Shown here piece by piece: positions 49,264 through 62,700 of a stretch of 64,000 nucleotides of DNA. Both the position numbers and the translations under genes were made by a program. The stretch is from Opisthocomus hoazin (lineage: Eukaryota > Chordata > Aves > Opisthocomiformes > Opisthocomidae), in the NCBI RefSeq assembly GCF_030867145.1, contig NC_134428.1:9548001-9612000 (forward strand). The letters run 5' to 3'. Within the stretch, counting starts at the first letter, position 1. Each line of letters opens with the position of its first letter. A model generated the notes under the pieces. It was not told where the DNA came from and did no database searches. It saw only the letters and a list, made by a program, of their open reading frames with translations.

Positions 49264-52200
49264 CTTGTTACGTTTCCCTCACATCAAGCTGTGTGTGAGG
49301 GCAGATGGCTGAAAATGCCGACCACCCCACGGAAATACCAGTGGCTCTGCAGCCCTTCAAGAACACCCCCAGAAATGCAGCGACCTCCTAAATACTGCCG
49401 TGCAACATCCAGATGTGCAAGGCCTAGAGGTGCCTTCACTGCCCAAAACACGAGCACAGCAATGTAATAAATAATAAAACCTAGTGAATAATGCAAACAA
49501 AACAATTTCCCCTCCTATTTGTCATGTTTAGAAACATATTTCCTTCCATTGCAGCCAGGCCCTTTCCACTTTGCCTTATGCAAACCTTCACGTGGAGCAG
49601 AGACACATTGCAAAGGGACCTGGGGGAGAAGGGGCTGCTGCCGCCCATGCCTGGTCCCCCCTCCTTCCACCCCACTCTGCCGGGGCCGGGAAGCCAGGGC
49701 AGGGGGGGAGGGTCTGGACTCAGATCCAGCAGGGACGCCCTCCCAGCCTGCAACTACCCCAACAGCTTCACAAGAACTTTGCTTTGGGTCGGGTTAAGAC
49801 TTGTTGGAGTTGAAAACAAACAGAACTTGGTTCTTTCCCACACAACAGACCCTTTACTCATGCAAAGCAAAAAGATAAAAATAAAAAAAGGTTGGGAATT
49901 AAGGAAAAAAAAAAAGAGGTCTGTACCCAACAATTTTGACGCAGGGAGCCCTTCCCCAGCACCACCACTGGAGATGCCGGGATGGTGGCTGGAGGGACAG
50001 AGCCCGACCCGGTGCTCCTCACCCGCTGTGGAGCAAGAGGGAAATCCAGCATTTCAGAGTCTCCAATGGCCGACCAACGCGTGCCGGCTCTCGGGGCAAA
50101 GGACTGCACGCCTCCGCAACCGCTGCTGGGGAGGCTGCGACCACCTGAGCTCCCCTCAGACAACAGGAATGTCACCCGAACTCACGTATTGAATACCTAG
50201 CGCAGGGGCAAACAATAAAAAGACGCTAAATCAGAGTTTTCCGAGCTGGGAGCCGAGAGGCAGCAGCTCGGGGTGCTGAGCCCAGCACGGCCGCTGGAGT
50301 GCCAGTGCCCTCTCCCGTTCGGCACACGCCGCCTGTTCGCACGCCTGCAGGTCTGGCACAGGGAAGCTCCGCTCCCGTCACACCTGGACTGCTCTTCAGA
50401 CTTTTCACACCACCACTTAACTGCAGCAGCACAGACCCACCCTCGCTTTACCGCAGCATCAGAAGCGCTGGTGGTGCTACAAAGTGTTTGCTAACAACTG
50501 TTTTCAGTTATCCCGAGGATTTCTGAAGGGAAGCTGATGAACTTGCTTTCTGGTCTAATATTATCCTCCTCACTAAAGCCACTGAAGGAATCAAAATAAA
50601 GCAACGGAAGGAATCAAAAGAAGGAGCAGAAAATCTTTTCCCTGTTTGACAGTGGGAATATTCCCATCAGGACAAGGTCCCTCAGATGCCTTAGGATGGG
50701 TAAATATCAGGCCAAAGCAGGGAAAAAAAACCCAGAATTGTTATTGACTTTTTCCAGTCTCCCACGCTCAGCTAACAGGGAGATGTGCAGGGGCTGGGGG
50801 GGCACAGCCAGGCACGAGCCCAAGCCCGGCAGCAGCAGCGTTCTGTACCACGGACAGCATGCTCCCTTTAGGAATGGGGGCTGGCTGGGGGGGCAGGAAT
50901 ACTCTCTGCTTGCTCGTTTCTGAAAATTTGTGTTGTATACACTTTGATTTGCATATTCTCTATTATCATTATTAATAGTAGCAACATTAGTATTTCCTTT
51001 GTTGCCTTATTAAACTGTCTTCTGTCTCAACCCCCAAGTTCTCCCATTTGTCTGCCTCTCCTCCCCACCCCACTGGCAGCGAAGGGGGGGGTGGGCAAGC
51101 GGCTCTCTGGTACTTGGCTGTCAGGTGCAAGCATGACAGCCACTCTCGCTGTTTCAGAGCTATTCTCACCATTGCCAGCAACAGCCAGCAATGGACGACC
51201 AGCGCAGAGCCTCTCTGCTTACTGATGGGCAACCTCACACAACATACTAGTCCTCACATTTCTCCTACGCTGTTACACATAACATTAACAGTGTCAGCTA
51301 AAAATTCATACCAAAATGCTACCTAGCATGTCAGCACCAATATTTCTACAGTCTACCTCACTTTAAGAGTTGTAGTAACCGGTACAGCGGCTTAAATGAG
51401 TTCTGCTTTGTGTTCTGCCAGTTTGAAACAACAAATACAGCTGCTCTGTTCTCAGCAACAATGCAAAGGCCTCAGATGCTAACAGCCAGGAGTCACCCAC
51501 AGGTTTCGCGTGCAGGTTTTGACATCTAACTTTTTTTCTGCAGCTCAAATCCATGAAAGAATGTTGATTTGTCACAGTTTGGATGCTCACAAAAAAAAAA
51601 AATCAATATACTAGGGATTTTCCAATGACAAATTTTGGGTTTCATCAGTTCTTCATGTAACATCTGTTCACGCAGCACTAATTAGGATCAGATCGGGAAC
51701 CTGCTGAAAGCCAGTTGGGAAATAGGGAGCTTTGTCCAAAAATAAGTTTTGGAGCTCTTAGGAAACAAGGGAGATGTCACACCAAAATCACCTTACATTT
51801 AGAAGATACTAAAGGTGTTTCTATACCATACACCGGGTTGGTTGGAACCTCAAGTGTGTCAGATGCAATGAGCTACAGCTGTCGCTCCAGATGCCCACAC
51901 CACACTTCTTGGAAAAGCCAGTGGACATCCCCATCCACCGCCTGTGGATGCCAGACGGAAGCGCAAGCAGGAAATTACGCCACGTGCTTCCAACAGCAAG
52001 GGAAAAATAGGGGCCACCCAAAAGAAAATCCAGAGAACTACCAACCAAAGGGCTGTTCGGTGTGCAGACCCCTCTGTTTTCTTTCAGGGGGAAGAATATT
52101 TTCTTTTGACTTCATATAATTCTATAAACAGGAAACACCAGTGTAGCCAGTCTGAGCAGCAAATACTCATATTTACTAATATTTATTGATGGTAAGTCAA

Positions 52201-53904
52201 GAGTAAGATCCAAAGACTTGGTGTAAAACCAGATAGCTCTAAATCTGGCCCACCACACGCAGCATTACAAGCAACAGCCATGGTCACTCCAGTATTATCC
52301 TGCAGGTTTCAAATCATGCCTCCGCTACCGAGCGCAAACGAAGGTTTGATCAACCCAATGCCTAAAACAAAAGCGCAAAGCTTTGTAGCATCTGTATTAA
52401 GGACTGATTTGTAGGAAAGGGGGGAGAAGGGAAGGTCACCTGCATGCCTTAAGAACTTCATAAGGCTTCCCACAAGAATACACAAAACCATTTCAAACAT
52501 GATATAGCTTTTGAAATCTGATCCCTAGTTCATTCTACGGCTACAGCACATTAAAAGTCTGCCAGAATCTCTGCTCTAAGTCACTGAAATTCCTTAGAAT
52601 CAATGGGAACCTGGAACCAAGTAAAACTCCCACCCAGATGAGAACACCCAGCTCCTGCTGACCCATGGTGGACTTGATTGAGACTGTACAAACTATGGAC
52701 TATACAGATCACTTCAGACCTCTTTAAAGTAATGCAAAAATCAGCGGATGTGAGGAAAGGGAAGAATGACAGAAAACGTGAGTCATAGCAGAGTAAGGGC
52801 AGCATATGGAGGTACTACCAGGAGGCAGCGGGAGGAAAGGATTTGTAACAATGGGATGCAGATGCACAGCAACCTGCACTGCCATAGTTTCACTGCCACT
52901 AACAGTTCAAAGTAAAAGGCAACTAAAATAACCCATACTCTCCTCTCCTTGGCTGCGATACCTCCCATTCCGAAGCACACACGCTTTCGCAGAGGCCATT
53001 GCTTCCATCAGGAAGGTCACAGCAACACAGCAGGTACTGATCTGGATTATGAAGTGCGGGTTCGTCTCTACCAACGGACAGCAAAACAGCCCAGGCAGCC
53101 CCTCTTCATCGGCCCACGACTGAGACAGCCAGCCAGGGGGAATTTCAGACTGTGTGTCAATTCATCTAACCAGGAATTTGAGCTCAGGGTAAAATATCAG
53201 CCGGATTTGCCAAAGTCTTTGACTCGTACACCAAGGTAAGCTCAGGGCAAACCCGTGCAGCTTCAGTACACTCGACCAGGCTGAAGTTTACAGCAGAAAA
53301 GCGAGAGGCCCATTTGCTGGGCTTTACAAATATGAAGCCTGTGGAAAGTAGTCTGTAAAGTGGAATTTCAGTCACACCTGAGCTGGAACTACAAAAAAGT
53401 TTCCATTTTCTTTGAAGTCCTTGACCTGGGGTCAGAGCCATTCATGCTGATTCCAAGCTCGGGATCGATTCCAGCCTGGATTGAACATCTGCTCCCTAGC
53501 CGTGCCCCAGCAGAAACTGGCCCGCAGCCCAGCTTTGGCTCACACTTCCTCCAAGCACATGTGAAAACTTCTTGGATCTACAGAAAAGGATCGTTCAACA
53601 GAAAAGCAAGGCAAGGAATGCAATGAGGCGCACAAGCTCAGCGGTGTTTTGCAGAGGCAGAGCATGTGCCCTGAGCAAGGGCTGCTCCACAGGGAGCCCT
53701 CAGTCCATGGCTGCACCAGGAGTCACTGCCAGCCATCTCCGACCTCTTCCACAAAACCTGACAAGCTGCACAGGTGCCTGTAAAAAAAAAAAACAAAAAC
53801 CACTACACAGCCAGCCACATGTGAAAGGCCAACCCGAGATGAGGGCTGACCTCAGTGGGGACAACAAGCCTGCAGTCAGCAAAGGCAGCAACAGTGCTGC
53901 CTGT
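49264..53904. other. Unique non-coding sequence, no gene recognised
   Basis: The longest frame of the window outside CR1 (49491-50192 on plus, 233 codons) is here. It is Pro/Gly/Arg/Ser-rich with a Lys run from an A-rich stretch (about 49862-49918), and has no domain or splice support, so I treat it as fortuitous. A modest GC-rich part lies at 50080-50380. The rest is ordinary. Confidence 0.5.
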
Positions 53905-53976
53905 GAGAGCTCACAGCAAAGCCAGGAACCAATTTGTTCAGGAATCCACAGAGAGAGCTCACAGCAAAGCCAGGAA
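53905..53976 (+). repeat. Direct repeat, 24 bp, period 48, beside a CR1
   Basis: GAGAGCTCACAGCAAAGCCA plus GGAA occurs at 53905-53928 and again, identically, at 53953-53976. The second copy ends a few bases before the 5' end of the CR1 at 53983. The repeat is not found at the CR1's 3' end, so it is a local duplication and not a target-site duplication around the whole element. Confidence 0.88.
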
Positions 53977-53982
53977 TCAACA

Positions 53983-54489
53983 ACTGTGTCCAGTTCTGGG
54001 CTCCCCAGTTCAAGAAAGATGAGGAGCTACTGGAGAGAGTCCAGCAGAGGGCTATGAGGATGGGGAGGGGACTGGAGCATCTCTCTTACGAGAAGAGGCT
54101 GAGGGAGCTGGGCTTGTTCAGCCTGGAGAAGAGAAGGCTGAGAGGGGACCTAATATATGCTTACAAATATCTGCAGGGTGGGTGTCAGGAGGATGGGGCC
54201 AGACTCTTTTCAGTGGTGCCCAGTGACAGGACAAGGGGCAATGGGCACAAACTGAAGCACAGGAAGCTCTGTCTGAACATGAGGAAGAACTTCTTCCCTC
54301 TGAGGGTGACGGAGCCCTGGCCCAGGCTGCCCAGGGAGGTTGTGGAGTCTCCTTCTCTGGAGATATTCAAGACCCGCCTGGACGCGGTCCTGTGCAGCCT
54401 GCTCTGGGTGATCCTGCTTCGGCAGGAGGGTTGGACTAGATGACCCACAGAGGTCCCTTCCAACCCTGACCATGCTGGGATTCTGTAAT
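53983..54489 (+). mobile_element. CR1 LINE, 5'-truncated
   Basis: Plus-oriented copy of about 505 bases, starting in ORF2 at CTGTGTCCAGTTCTGGGCTC and ending around GGGATTCTGTAATTCC. The frame stays open to 54443: [79 protein letters not shown] and RLPREVVES. It differs from the other three young copies at several positions (SDRTRGN versus SNSTRGN), suggesting a slightly different source. Its single 3' ATTCTGTA unit is shorter and more mutated than in the other copies. Confidence 0.95.
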
Positions 54490-57400
54490 TCCCCACACTA
54501 ATGCCCAAGCCACAATACAATGCTCTTCTGCAATTTTTTATGCAGCTTTTCCCTTGGGATAATGGATTGTAACAACACACTGGATAGGTGCCTGGCCGCC
54601 AAGTGCTGCTCTGCTCCAGCAGCCACGGTGGGCTCTGGCCTGGCTGTCCACGCACCCTTCCCGAGCTGTGCTCAGGGAATAAACACTGGGAAAAAGAACA
54701 CTTAGAAACTTCTTGAAAACTTGGGAATGGCTGCAGTGAAGCCTCTGCAGCTCTCACCCTAGATGGCAGCACCATCCAATGAATGGCCTGGAGATCCACG
54801 CCAGAAATCAGCTTTGCACCTTCACAGAAAGCCTCTCTGAAGGCCTCCATCTAAAAAAAAATAATGTTCTAGAAGCCTGAACAAAAGAGGTGCAGGGTGT
54901 GATCTCCAAAACATTTCGGGGTGCCAGGTGCTGGTATGGGCAGAGGGATGCTGCTCGGGCCGTGCCCGCTCCGCAGGGCAGCCTGCAAGGAGCAGAGGGA
55001 CCAGCTGCACCCTCCTGCTGCCACCAAGCACAGCAACAAACCTGGGGCTGCCCTCGCGTCACTGGAAGGTCTGAACAGCTTTGGGAAAGAGAGCTGCCGC
55101 AATGCGGGGGCATCTTGGTCCGTTTCCCTGCACAGTCATTTCTAAGCCATGCCCGCACCTTAAAATAGCTGGAGTTGTGTCAGTACTGATGTGCCTTTTG
55201 GCCAGCTGACCCGGTTTTTCCCCAGACACCCGGGCAGAGGACAGCAGAGGTGAGGCTGGCAGGGACACCTTGGTGTCCCCAGGGACATGCACAGCAAAAG
55301 CCGACATAGCAACGAAACCCTGCACTGTGCTACCTTCTCCATGCCTCCCACACCAGGAGGCTTTGCCAGCGCAGGACGAGAATCTCCCACAAAACCAGGC
55401 AGGTCACGACTTGGGACATGGTGACCAGCACTTGCTCCAAGCTCTGCTCACCTCAACGCTCTCCTCTAACTGGGAGGAAGACAATGCCCGCTAACTCCTA
55501 CCAGACCTCTCTTCTCCCCCCGCCTGCGCTCGCACTGCCCTCTGCTCTCCAGCTCCACCAGCAAACCCCGCGCTACCCTGAGGGACAGCAGCCGGCAAAC
55601 TCCGGGGAGCGAATCTCCCCAGCCCTGGGGCCACACAGAAGAGAAGCGAGCACTCTGTTCAACCCCTCACATTGAAGGACATGAATATTTTACCATCAAT
55701 GAATATTGACTTTCTTTTTCCATCTTGTGTTTCTTCACCATGTCCTGCATGGAAACAAAGTTCAGAGAGAAGAAGAGAAAGCAAATCATGTCATTTAATT
55801 TGCCATGTGTTATCAGCTTCATTATGTGAAATGCTAAGCCTGGATTGTACCGCATGGATTAGGTGTCACTCTGGCAGATAATGGAAACAATACATCCACA
55901 AGTGTAAAACTGGGAATAAGATACAGGCTGCCAAAGCGGGGAAGCACGCAGCATCGCTCTGACCGCTGCCGCGCACATCGCCCTGGGCTGGGCAGGGCTG
56001 CGGGCTGTGCCAGGGCAGCACCTCAGCCACCACGTCACCCCTTCCACTGCCGCCCCTCACCAAGGAGGGAGAACTTCAGGCTAGATGCACAAGGGTTACT
56101 CTTGCACAACAAAGTTTTGATTACAGAGATTACACCAACTCTATAGATCTACTTGAAAGTTTTAACGTAGGAAAGGCAAAATTAACAAAAAGTGACAGCT
56201 TCAGCACTGAGGGCCAGCAAAGTTGCCTTCAGCCACTGAGAAAGGAGGCAAGCAGGCTGTCAGGAGACATTTCGGTCTTCACAAAGGGCAGATGACAGCA
56301 CATAGCTCTTTTAAGGATACAAATACAGCTAGTAAATTCAAGAGAGATTTCTTCTTCCATAGTTCTGTTCGTCTGACAATCTCAAAAATTATCATTTAAA
56401 AAAGCCTCCATTCCTCACCAGCCATGCCAGCAGGCCCAGGCTCTGCGGAGATGCTTACCAGCCACTGGCCCACTGGTGAGAGATGCAAGCCCAGCCATCA
56501 GCAGAACCTGCTGGATGCCACAGACCGAAGGAAAACACGGACTCAAACACAAGCAGCAAAACTACCCCAGAGCTCCGGAGAGCCAGCTCCGTACAGCAGC
56601 AGAAGATCTGGCTCCACTCGACAGCAGTTTTAGCCAAGATCACGATGAGCTTGCCCAGAGGGTGCCAGCTGGATTGCTCTGGGAGACCATATTCAGAGAT
56701 AACACTTGGAAGAACAGGTTCAAGGTGATGGCCTCTGGTGGCCGTTTTCATATTCCTTCGAGAGATCCTTGCTCACACCTACCTGAGTGCTTACAGGCAG
56801 GTTGGAGAGGTAGCAGAGAGTGGAATTAAGGCATAAGGGCTTGGTTAAGTCTCTTCTCTCCACTTCTGTTCCAGTATTGCGTGACCTAGAGCAAGCAGCT
56901 ACAGCCATACAATCAAGACAGAAATTGTAGAAAATCTTGTCATACAATCTGGTTTTTGTTTCCGGCAAATTACACCCCGTTCTCCCTCCATACCCAGATG
57001 TATTACCAAACAGCAGCCTTAGCGGGAAACAACTGCAGACCCCACCTGCCCCTCGGTCAACACTCGGGCACCAGGAGCTTCCCTCTCCAGCCACCCGCGA
57101 GGGGCACAGTGGCCATGGATAGCCAACGCCTGCTCTGCAATGCAGCCATGTGTTCTGCAGGCCAACCCTTCGTTTCCGTGGCCAGAGCGGTACGCTTCCT
57201 TCTGTCAGCAAGGAGATGCTCGGAGCAGTAACAGCGTAACTTCAGAGCTGTCATCTTCAGCCTCCCAGCACAGCTCCTGCGACTCGTTACTCAGCTCTAG
57301 ACATTTTGCTTTACAAAGAACATTTCAAAATCCTTGCAGAGTCAGGGAGATTATTTTTGCTTGCTGAATGAATGGTTTTCAAAGGGGTAAAGGCACTGGG

Positions 57401-59607
57401 CATGGCAGCTAATTAATCCCAAGGGCTCTCTGCATTGCTTTAAAGCTTTGAGAAACTCGGCGATAGTTTAAAGTATCAGCATCGTCGCCACGAAATCCCC
57501 GGCGCTAGAAACAGAGATGCTTCTACTAAGCCTAAACCATGCACCAAACTACGGCTTAAAGAGAGATTCTTCTCCCTCCTAGCACATCACGGCTTTACTC
57601 AGGAACTCTTTATTTGGGAACTTAAGCCACTTGTTTTGCGTATCTCTTAAGTAACACCGCATGTGGGCACTTGCAAAAATGACTTTTTGAAGTCACCCAA
57701 GCCATCAGTTGGCCAGTACAGCCAACGCTGAACCAGGGACAGCAGGAATGTGAAGCAACTCCGGTCTAAGCTGAAGAGCTGCTGTAGTCGAGGGCTGTGA
57801 CAGCTGATAGGCAAGATCACTTCACCTTCCAGTGCTCCTGTACCACCCCTTGCCCACCACCAATTCCTTATGTTCTTCAGGATCATCTCCTGCTGACCAC
57901 CTACATAGTCTCGGGGTCTCCGTGGGGGCTTCTGGCTCCACAAGGACTTGGGGCTGACCTAGAGCACCGCACCGGGCAAGTTTCTGGCTGTGCAGGTTGT
58001 GGGAATACGCCTTTAGATTTGTCCTCTCTGTTCAGAGCGGCTGTGGCAAATCAGCTGCACACAGGGGTACAAACTGGTGCCAGTACTATCTCAAATCCAC
58101 ACACACAGGTAAACGATGGGACAAAGTTCGTCTCACTTGAAAGCTGCTTGGTCGACACATAAAGATAGCCTGGTGGGTTACTCACCAGCAGCGCTGGGAA
58201 CCTCATGCATCTTTACATCTGTACAAACGCTGAGAACTAATGAAACCTAACGGCAGACCTTCGTGTGACCAAGTCTACAGATACCCACTTCCTCCAAGCG
58301 GTATCCGACACACAGGCAGGCACCAAAGCTGCCCGCCCTCCTTCTCAACACCCTCCCGTGACACCTCCCATCTGCCCAGCCGCCTTCCCGAGATGCAAGA
58401 AACTGTCAGCCACATTAAAAGTATTCCTGCGTTGTCATAACGATATCGTAACGTGGGGATCCAAGCACAAACAAAAGAAAAAGCTGCAGCATGGACTTGC
58501 AGGAGCCCGTTGCCCACAGGTCATATTTAGGCTCCTCCCAAGCCAGAATATTTAATACACATTCACTATTGTTTTTTACATTTGACACTACTTTCTGCTG
58601 GGAGTTTGACATACCCTTGGAAGGAAGGATGCTCAGCCAGGACCTGCTGCTTTCGCCTCAGTGGAATACACAAAAGTATTTCAGGAAATAAAAAAATTAC
58701 AGTAATGCAGTTCCAGTTCACAGCAAACTCACTCAGGCACTGAAACAACTCCAAAAATCTGCATTTCTGGAGATCTTTGACTGGAACGGAGTAACTCTAA
58801 CCCATGTTCTATTTTTATGGCAATATCCCAGGTTTGCGAGAATCATTTCAAGCCCCCATTAGTCCACCAGGTGCTTTTCAGACTCTTCAGCACAGTGTCC
58901 AGTAAGTGGAAAGTTTTAGACCTTTGTAACTGATCTGATTTTACCATTTGTCTCCAATGAACAATACGTGAAATGTACATAGTGCCAATTAGAGCTTTAA
59001 CTGACTACGCGTCTGATTTGTGCAATAGGTGCACTTTTCTACTGTTTCCGCCGTGTTGGATCACATCAAAACGTCCACCAACAGAAGCTAAAGTAGAAAG
59101 TTTCACTCCAAATGCTGCAGTATCACTTACCAGCATGCCAGAATGTCGATGAGGAGGGGCTTTGGCCTCAACACAGAAGCACTTAGCTACTCCTATTTGG
59201 AATTTCTTTGAAAATTGCATTTCTGTGCCTGCCCACAGCCAGGCTCTGGCAGGCACTTTCTCGTCCGATGGAGACGGCGTTTCCACCAGCGGCGCAGATG
59301 ACACCGCGCAAACACCCACCTCAGCAGCTGCTCCACGATTCCGCCCAAGAACTCTGTCACTCCAAAGCCCATGCAACGCAGAGGCGAGAACAATATTCCA
59401 TGACTGATTCCCACTATGCAGGGCTGCACATCCTTAGGGTATGGAGAAGCAATTTTGACAGAACCACCTTTGAGCTTCCGGAGGAGTGTGTGCCTCATAG
59501 GAAAGGAAAATTGTCTCGGTTATCATCAGATGTTGCCTGGCAGCAAGGACACCAGTGTCTTTTACCCATCTCACGGATAAAACTGCATTGAGGAGGATGG
59601 CATACCG
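54490..59607. other. Unique non-coding sequence, no gene recognised
   Basis: No exon, RNA gene or transposon is recognisable. Open frames on both strands at 54.8-55.7 kb and 56.4-57.2 kb are Pro/Ser/Cys-rich and domain-free. The segment 55670-55870 is AT-rich with few CpGs and is listed separately as a possible conserved element. Confidence 0.5.
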
Positions 59608-59755
59608 TGAATCCTAGACTAATCCAGATGGAAGGCAGTCCGGGAGGTTAGCTGGTCCCACCTCGGCTCAAAGCAGGATGCTCTGGCTGTGACCACTCCA
59701 GTCCCACGTCTCCAGGGATGTAGAGCCCACAGCCTGCGGGCAACCCAAGATCCCA
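59608..59755 (-). mobile_element. Ancient CR1 trace
   Basis: Minus-oriented, strongly diverged block. On the plus strand it shows GGAGGTTAGCTGGTCCCACC, GCTCAAAGCAGGATG, ACTCCAGTCCCACGTCTCCA, GGGATGTAGAGCCCACAGCC and TGCGGGCAACC. This is the order of the 3' UTR and ORF2 end seen (in reverse) in old CR1 subfamilies. The terminal octamer repeat is lost and no reading frame remains. Boundaries are approximate. Confidence 0.6.
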
Positions 59756-62700
59756 CTCATTTAAAAGAACCACCACACATACCATGTGCAAGCACTTACC
59801 AGAAACACCTCGAGGTTCAGACACACCGCATTCAGCACAGGGAGACGCTCCTTGTGTATCAGAGGTCACAACAGGCCACGGTCACCAACAGGAGGAAGAA
59901 AACCAGATGCAGACATGGCTTGTGGGTGTATCAACCTGAAAACGAGCTCTGAAGGAACTCCTAGACTTGAAATTGTGTTGAAATTATTATTAAGGACCCC
60001 AGTTACTGGGACTTAAATGTGTTGAATCCATTTCCCTGCAAAATTTCTACCTGAGAGAGACGAATTGCCCATGTTTTGGGAAGTAGGCATCTAGGCCTAA
60101 AGAAATCTGAATTTTGGCAAGATGACATCTGAAGCTGTTACAAAGCAAACAGACAAATCGGGTTTTAATAAATAATCTAAGACTCCAAACGAGTTGCACC
60201 ATTGCACATGAGCCTCCGTGGCTACAGCCTTCAGAGCATCTTCAGCAGTTTCCTGCTCTGAAAGCTACAATCCTTTGTCATACAGACTTCAAAATTCACT
60301 TTAGCAGAAACATACCTTCAGTGATTTATGGTAATAACAGTTTCTCCAGGGAGAGAGGAGAAAAGCCTGCCTACCACGGGAGATCACCGATCCTCTTCCA
60401 AAGGAAGCCCTTAAACGCAGCCGTGAAAGAGCAGACTTCACTGTGTGAGGTTTCCCACCAGAAAGGCTTAAAGAAATAGCAAAAACTACTGTTCCCTCAG
60501 TAAAATGAAGAGTTGGATTACTGGCAGGACATTCAATCCAAGTCTCTCCACCTTAGCAAGAAGTCCAGTCGCCTCTCAGCGCAATCCATGCTTTTTTTTT
60601 TGCTGGAGTTTGAGTGAATAGCAAAACAGGGTTTTGAGAACTTTTGTTGAAGACAGCATTAGTTACCTTCAGCTCCGCTTTATGAAACAGACCCAGGGCA
60701 GTATCACTGCTACCAACCCATGGCAAAACTCTCTCCCCAGAGCTTTACTCCAGTATCCCAAAGAAGCACAGTAGATATTTTTAAAAATAGCTGCAAGATT
60801 GGCCTAAAGCATTCCAACGATGCAAAGCTTCTTGTGGCTTGAAAGTGGTCTAAAGACCACTGGTTAGCAGAGAGGCAAGGCACAGACAACCAGAGCTATT
60901 TGCTGTAGGAAATCAAGTAATTGCCCAGTTAAACAAGAGAACAAACTCAGTATTTTCTCCCCATCTTACTCTTGGTCTTGCATACTGCACTATACCTAAG
61001 TAAGACTCAGGGAATTCACTGACACCAGAAATTGAAGTTCAAGCAGTTATGAAGATAAAAACAAAGCTATGCATTAACAAAGCCCCAGATGCTAGCCTCG
61101 AGACTTGCCAGCACTGACCGTATTCTGGGAGCAGAGGCACACGTGGCTGCACGGGATGGGGCTGAAAGCGACCCAGCCAAACTCCAGCAGAAACTCAGCA
61201 CAAGATTCTTAGCCTAGCTGGTTTAAACGCAAGCATTTTGTATCCTCTGCTTTGGCGCTTTGTGAGGAGGACACTGGACATACAGAATACCAGAATAATT
61301 CTTGTTGCTCAGGTTTCAGAGCTGGAGCAGCATTATGAATCTCTTTCTGACGATGCCAGACCATGTTACACCCTGACGATACGAACGAGGATCCCAGGAT
61401 TTGCTTTCAGGCCCAGCTTGCTGTTTGTCACGCAGCATCCAGAACCATCTTTGCCTTTACAGTCACAGCAAGGTTGATAACAAAATGGTGAAATATTACA
61501 AAGCATGATTAAGAGCGGTCTTCAATGCTATCTTAACAAATTGATCAGTACTTTTTATACTGAAATGTAGTATATTCTACAAATATGCTTAATGGGGTCA
61601 CAGCGATTCCAACAAGGTCATATTCTTGCGTACTGCCCTGCCACAGCCCAATCTCGGCCAACGAAGATACAGCCCTAGGGACAGTCTCAGCACTCAAACC
61701 CCAACAGGACGCTGTAACACCAGCCACGAGAGCAGCAGCATCGCTAGTCAAAACGAAGTCACATAGGAAGTGCTGGAGTCTCATCACCCAGAGAAGCCTC
61801 TAGCTTCTAAGTCTCTCTCGCAACACAGAGGTAGGTGATGCTTCCGCACTACACAGAAGCAAACCCGGCTGGTTTATTCACTACTGCCCATGTGAGCTTG
61901 AGACATTTAGTTTTCCTTTGGAGATGGTCTGAAAGGGACCCAGCAAGAGAACGACAACAGAAAGCACCAGTGTTGACCACAGAGCCATTTCATAAGCCCT
62001 CAGAGAAAGTTTACCAGCCTCCAGCTCTTGCCAGGACTTACGTGCGCAGACAAGGAGAGCTTCACCAACAGGCACAGCTACCACCAAGCACCATTACCTC
62101 CAACAACCAGAGGGTCTGGAACCAGCCAGCCCCAGGCCCTGTGGCCACCCCAACCAGCCAGCTCAGCCCTGCCTGGTGGGGCCAGCTCCTTGGAGCAAGG
62201 CAGGTGGGCACTCCTCGCTTCACCAAAATACAACTAGCTCTAGGCTGAGCGATGCTGGGTTTCACAAGTTGTTTAAGAACACTTTCCAAATCCCCGCTGG
62301 AACACTTCACTAGCTAGAAGTGAAAAAATGTTAACATTAACTGGAAAAAAAGACATTTTTAACCTAAAAGATCCTATAAAATACACTTTTCTTTTGTAAT
62401 GAAATTCAAAGACTTGCTGATACAGCAAGTAAGCGGAAAATAGTTTGCAGGTTTAGAGACATAAAGCAGAAAAAGCTGCTAATTAAAGCAGCTAATACCA
62501 CTTAAGTACAAAGAGTCTTCTGCAAGAGACTGGAAAGCTCTACTGTTGAAGTCAGGAACACTGAACTTTCTAAAGACATTTTAAGTGGCATAGTTTAAGA
62601 TGCTTTTCCTAAGTGTTAGTGATGTTAAACGCCGCAGAACTTCTTGCACAAATGTAACAGCACGCCCCAAACCTTAACATCTTCCCTAGTCCTCAACCGA

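Noticed and set aside
49491-50192. 233-codon plus-strand frame, the longest outside CR1
   Set aside because: Composition is Pro/Gly/Ser/Arg-rich with a Lys run from an A-rich stretch. There is no domain or splice support, and GC-rich flanks make such frames likely by chance.
54185-54850. 221-codon minus-strand frame
   Set aside because: Antisense of the CR1 at 53983 joined to flanking sequence. The same kind of antisense frame appears opposite every CR1 copy.
60845-60860. Inverted repeat GTGGTCT-AA-AGACCAC
   Set aside because: Seven-base arms with a two-base loop are expected several times in 64 kb by chance.
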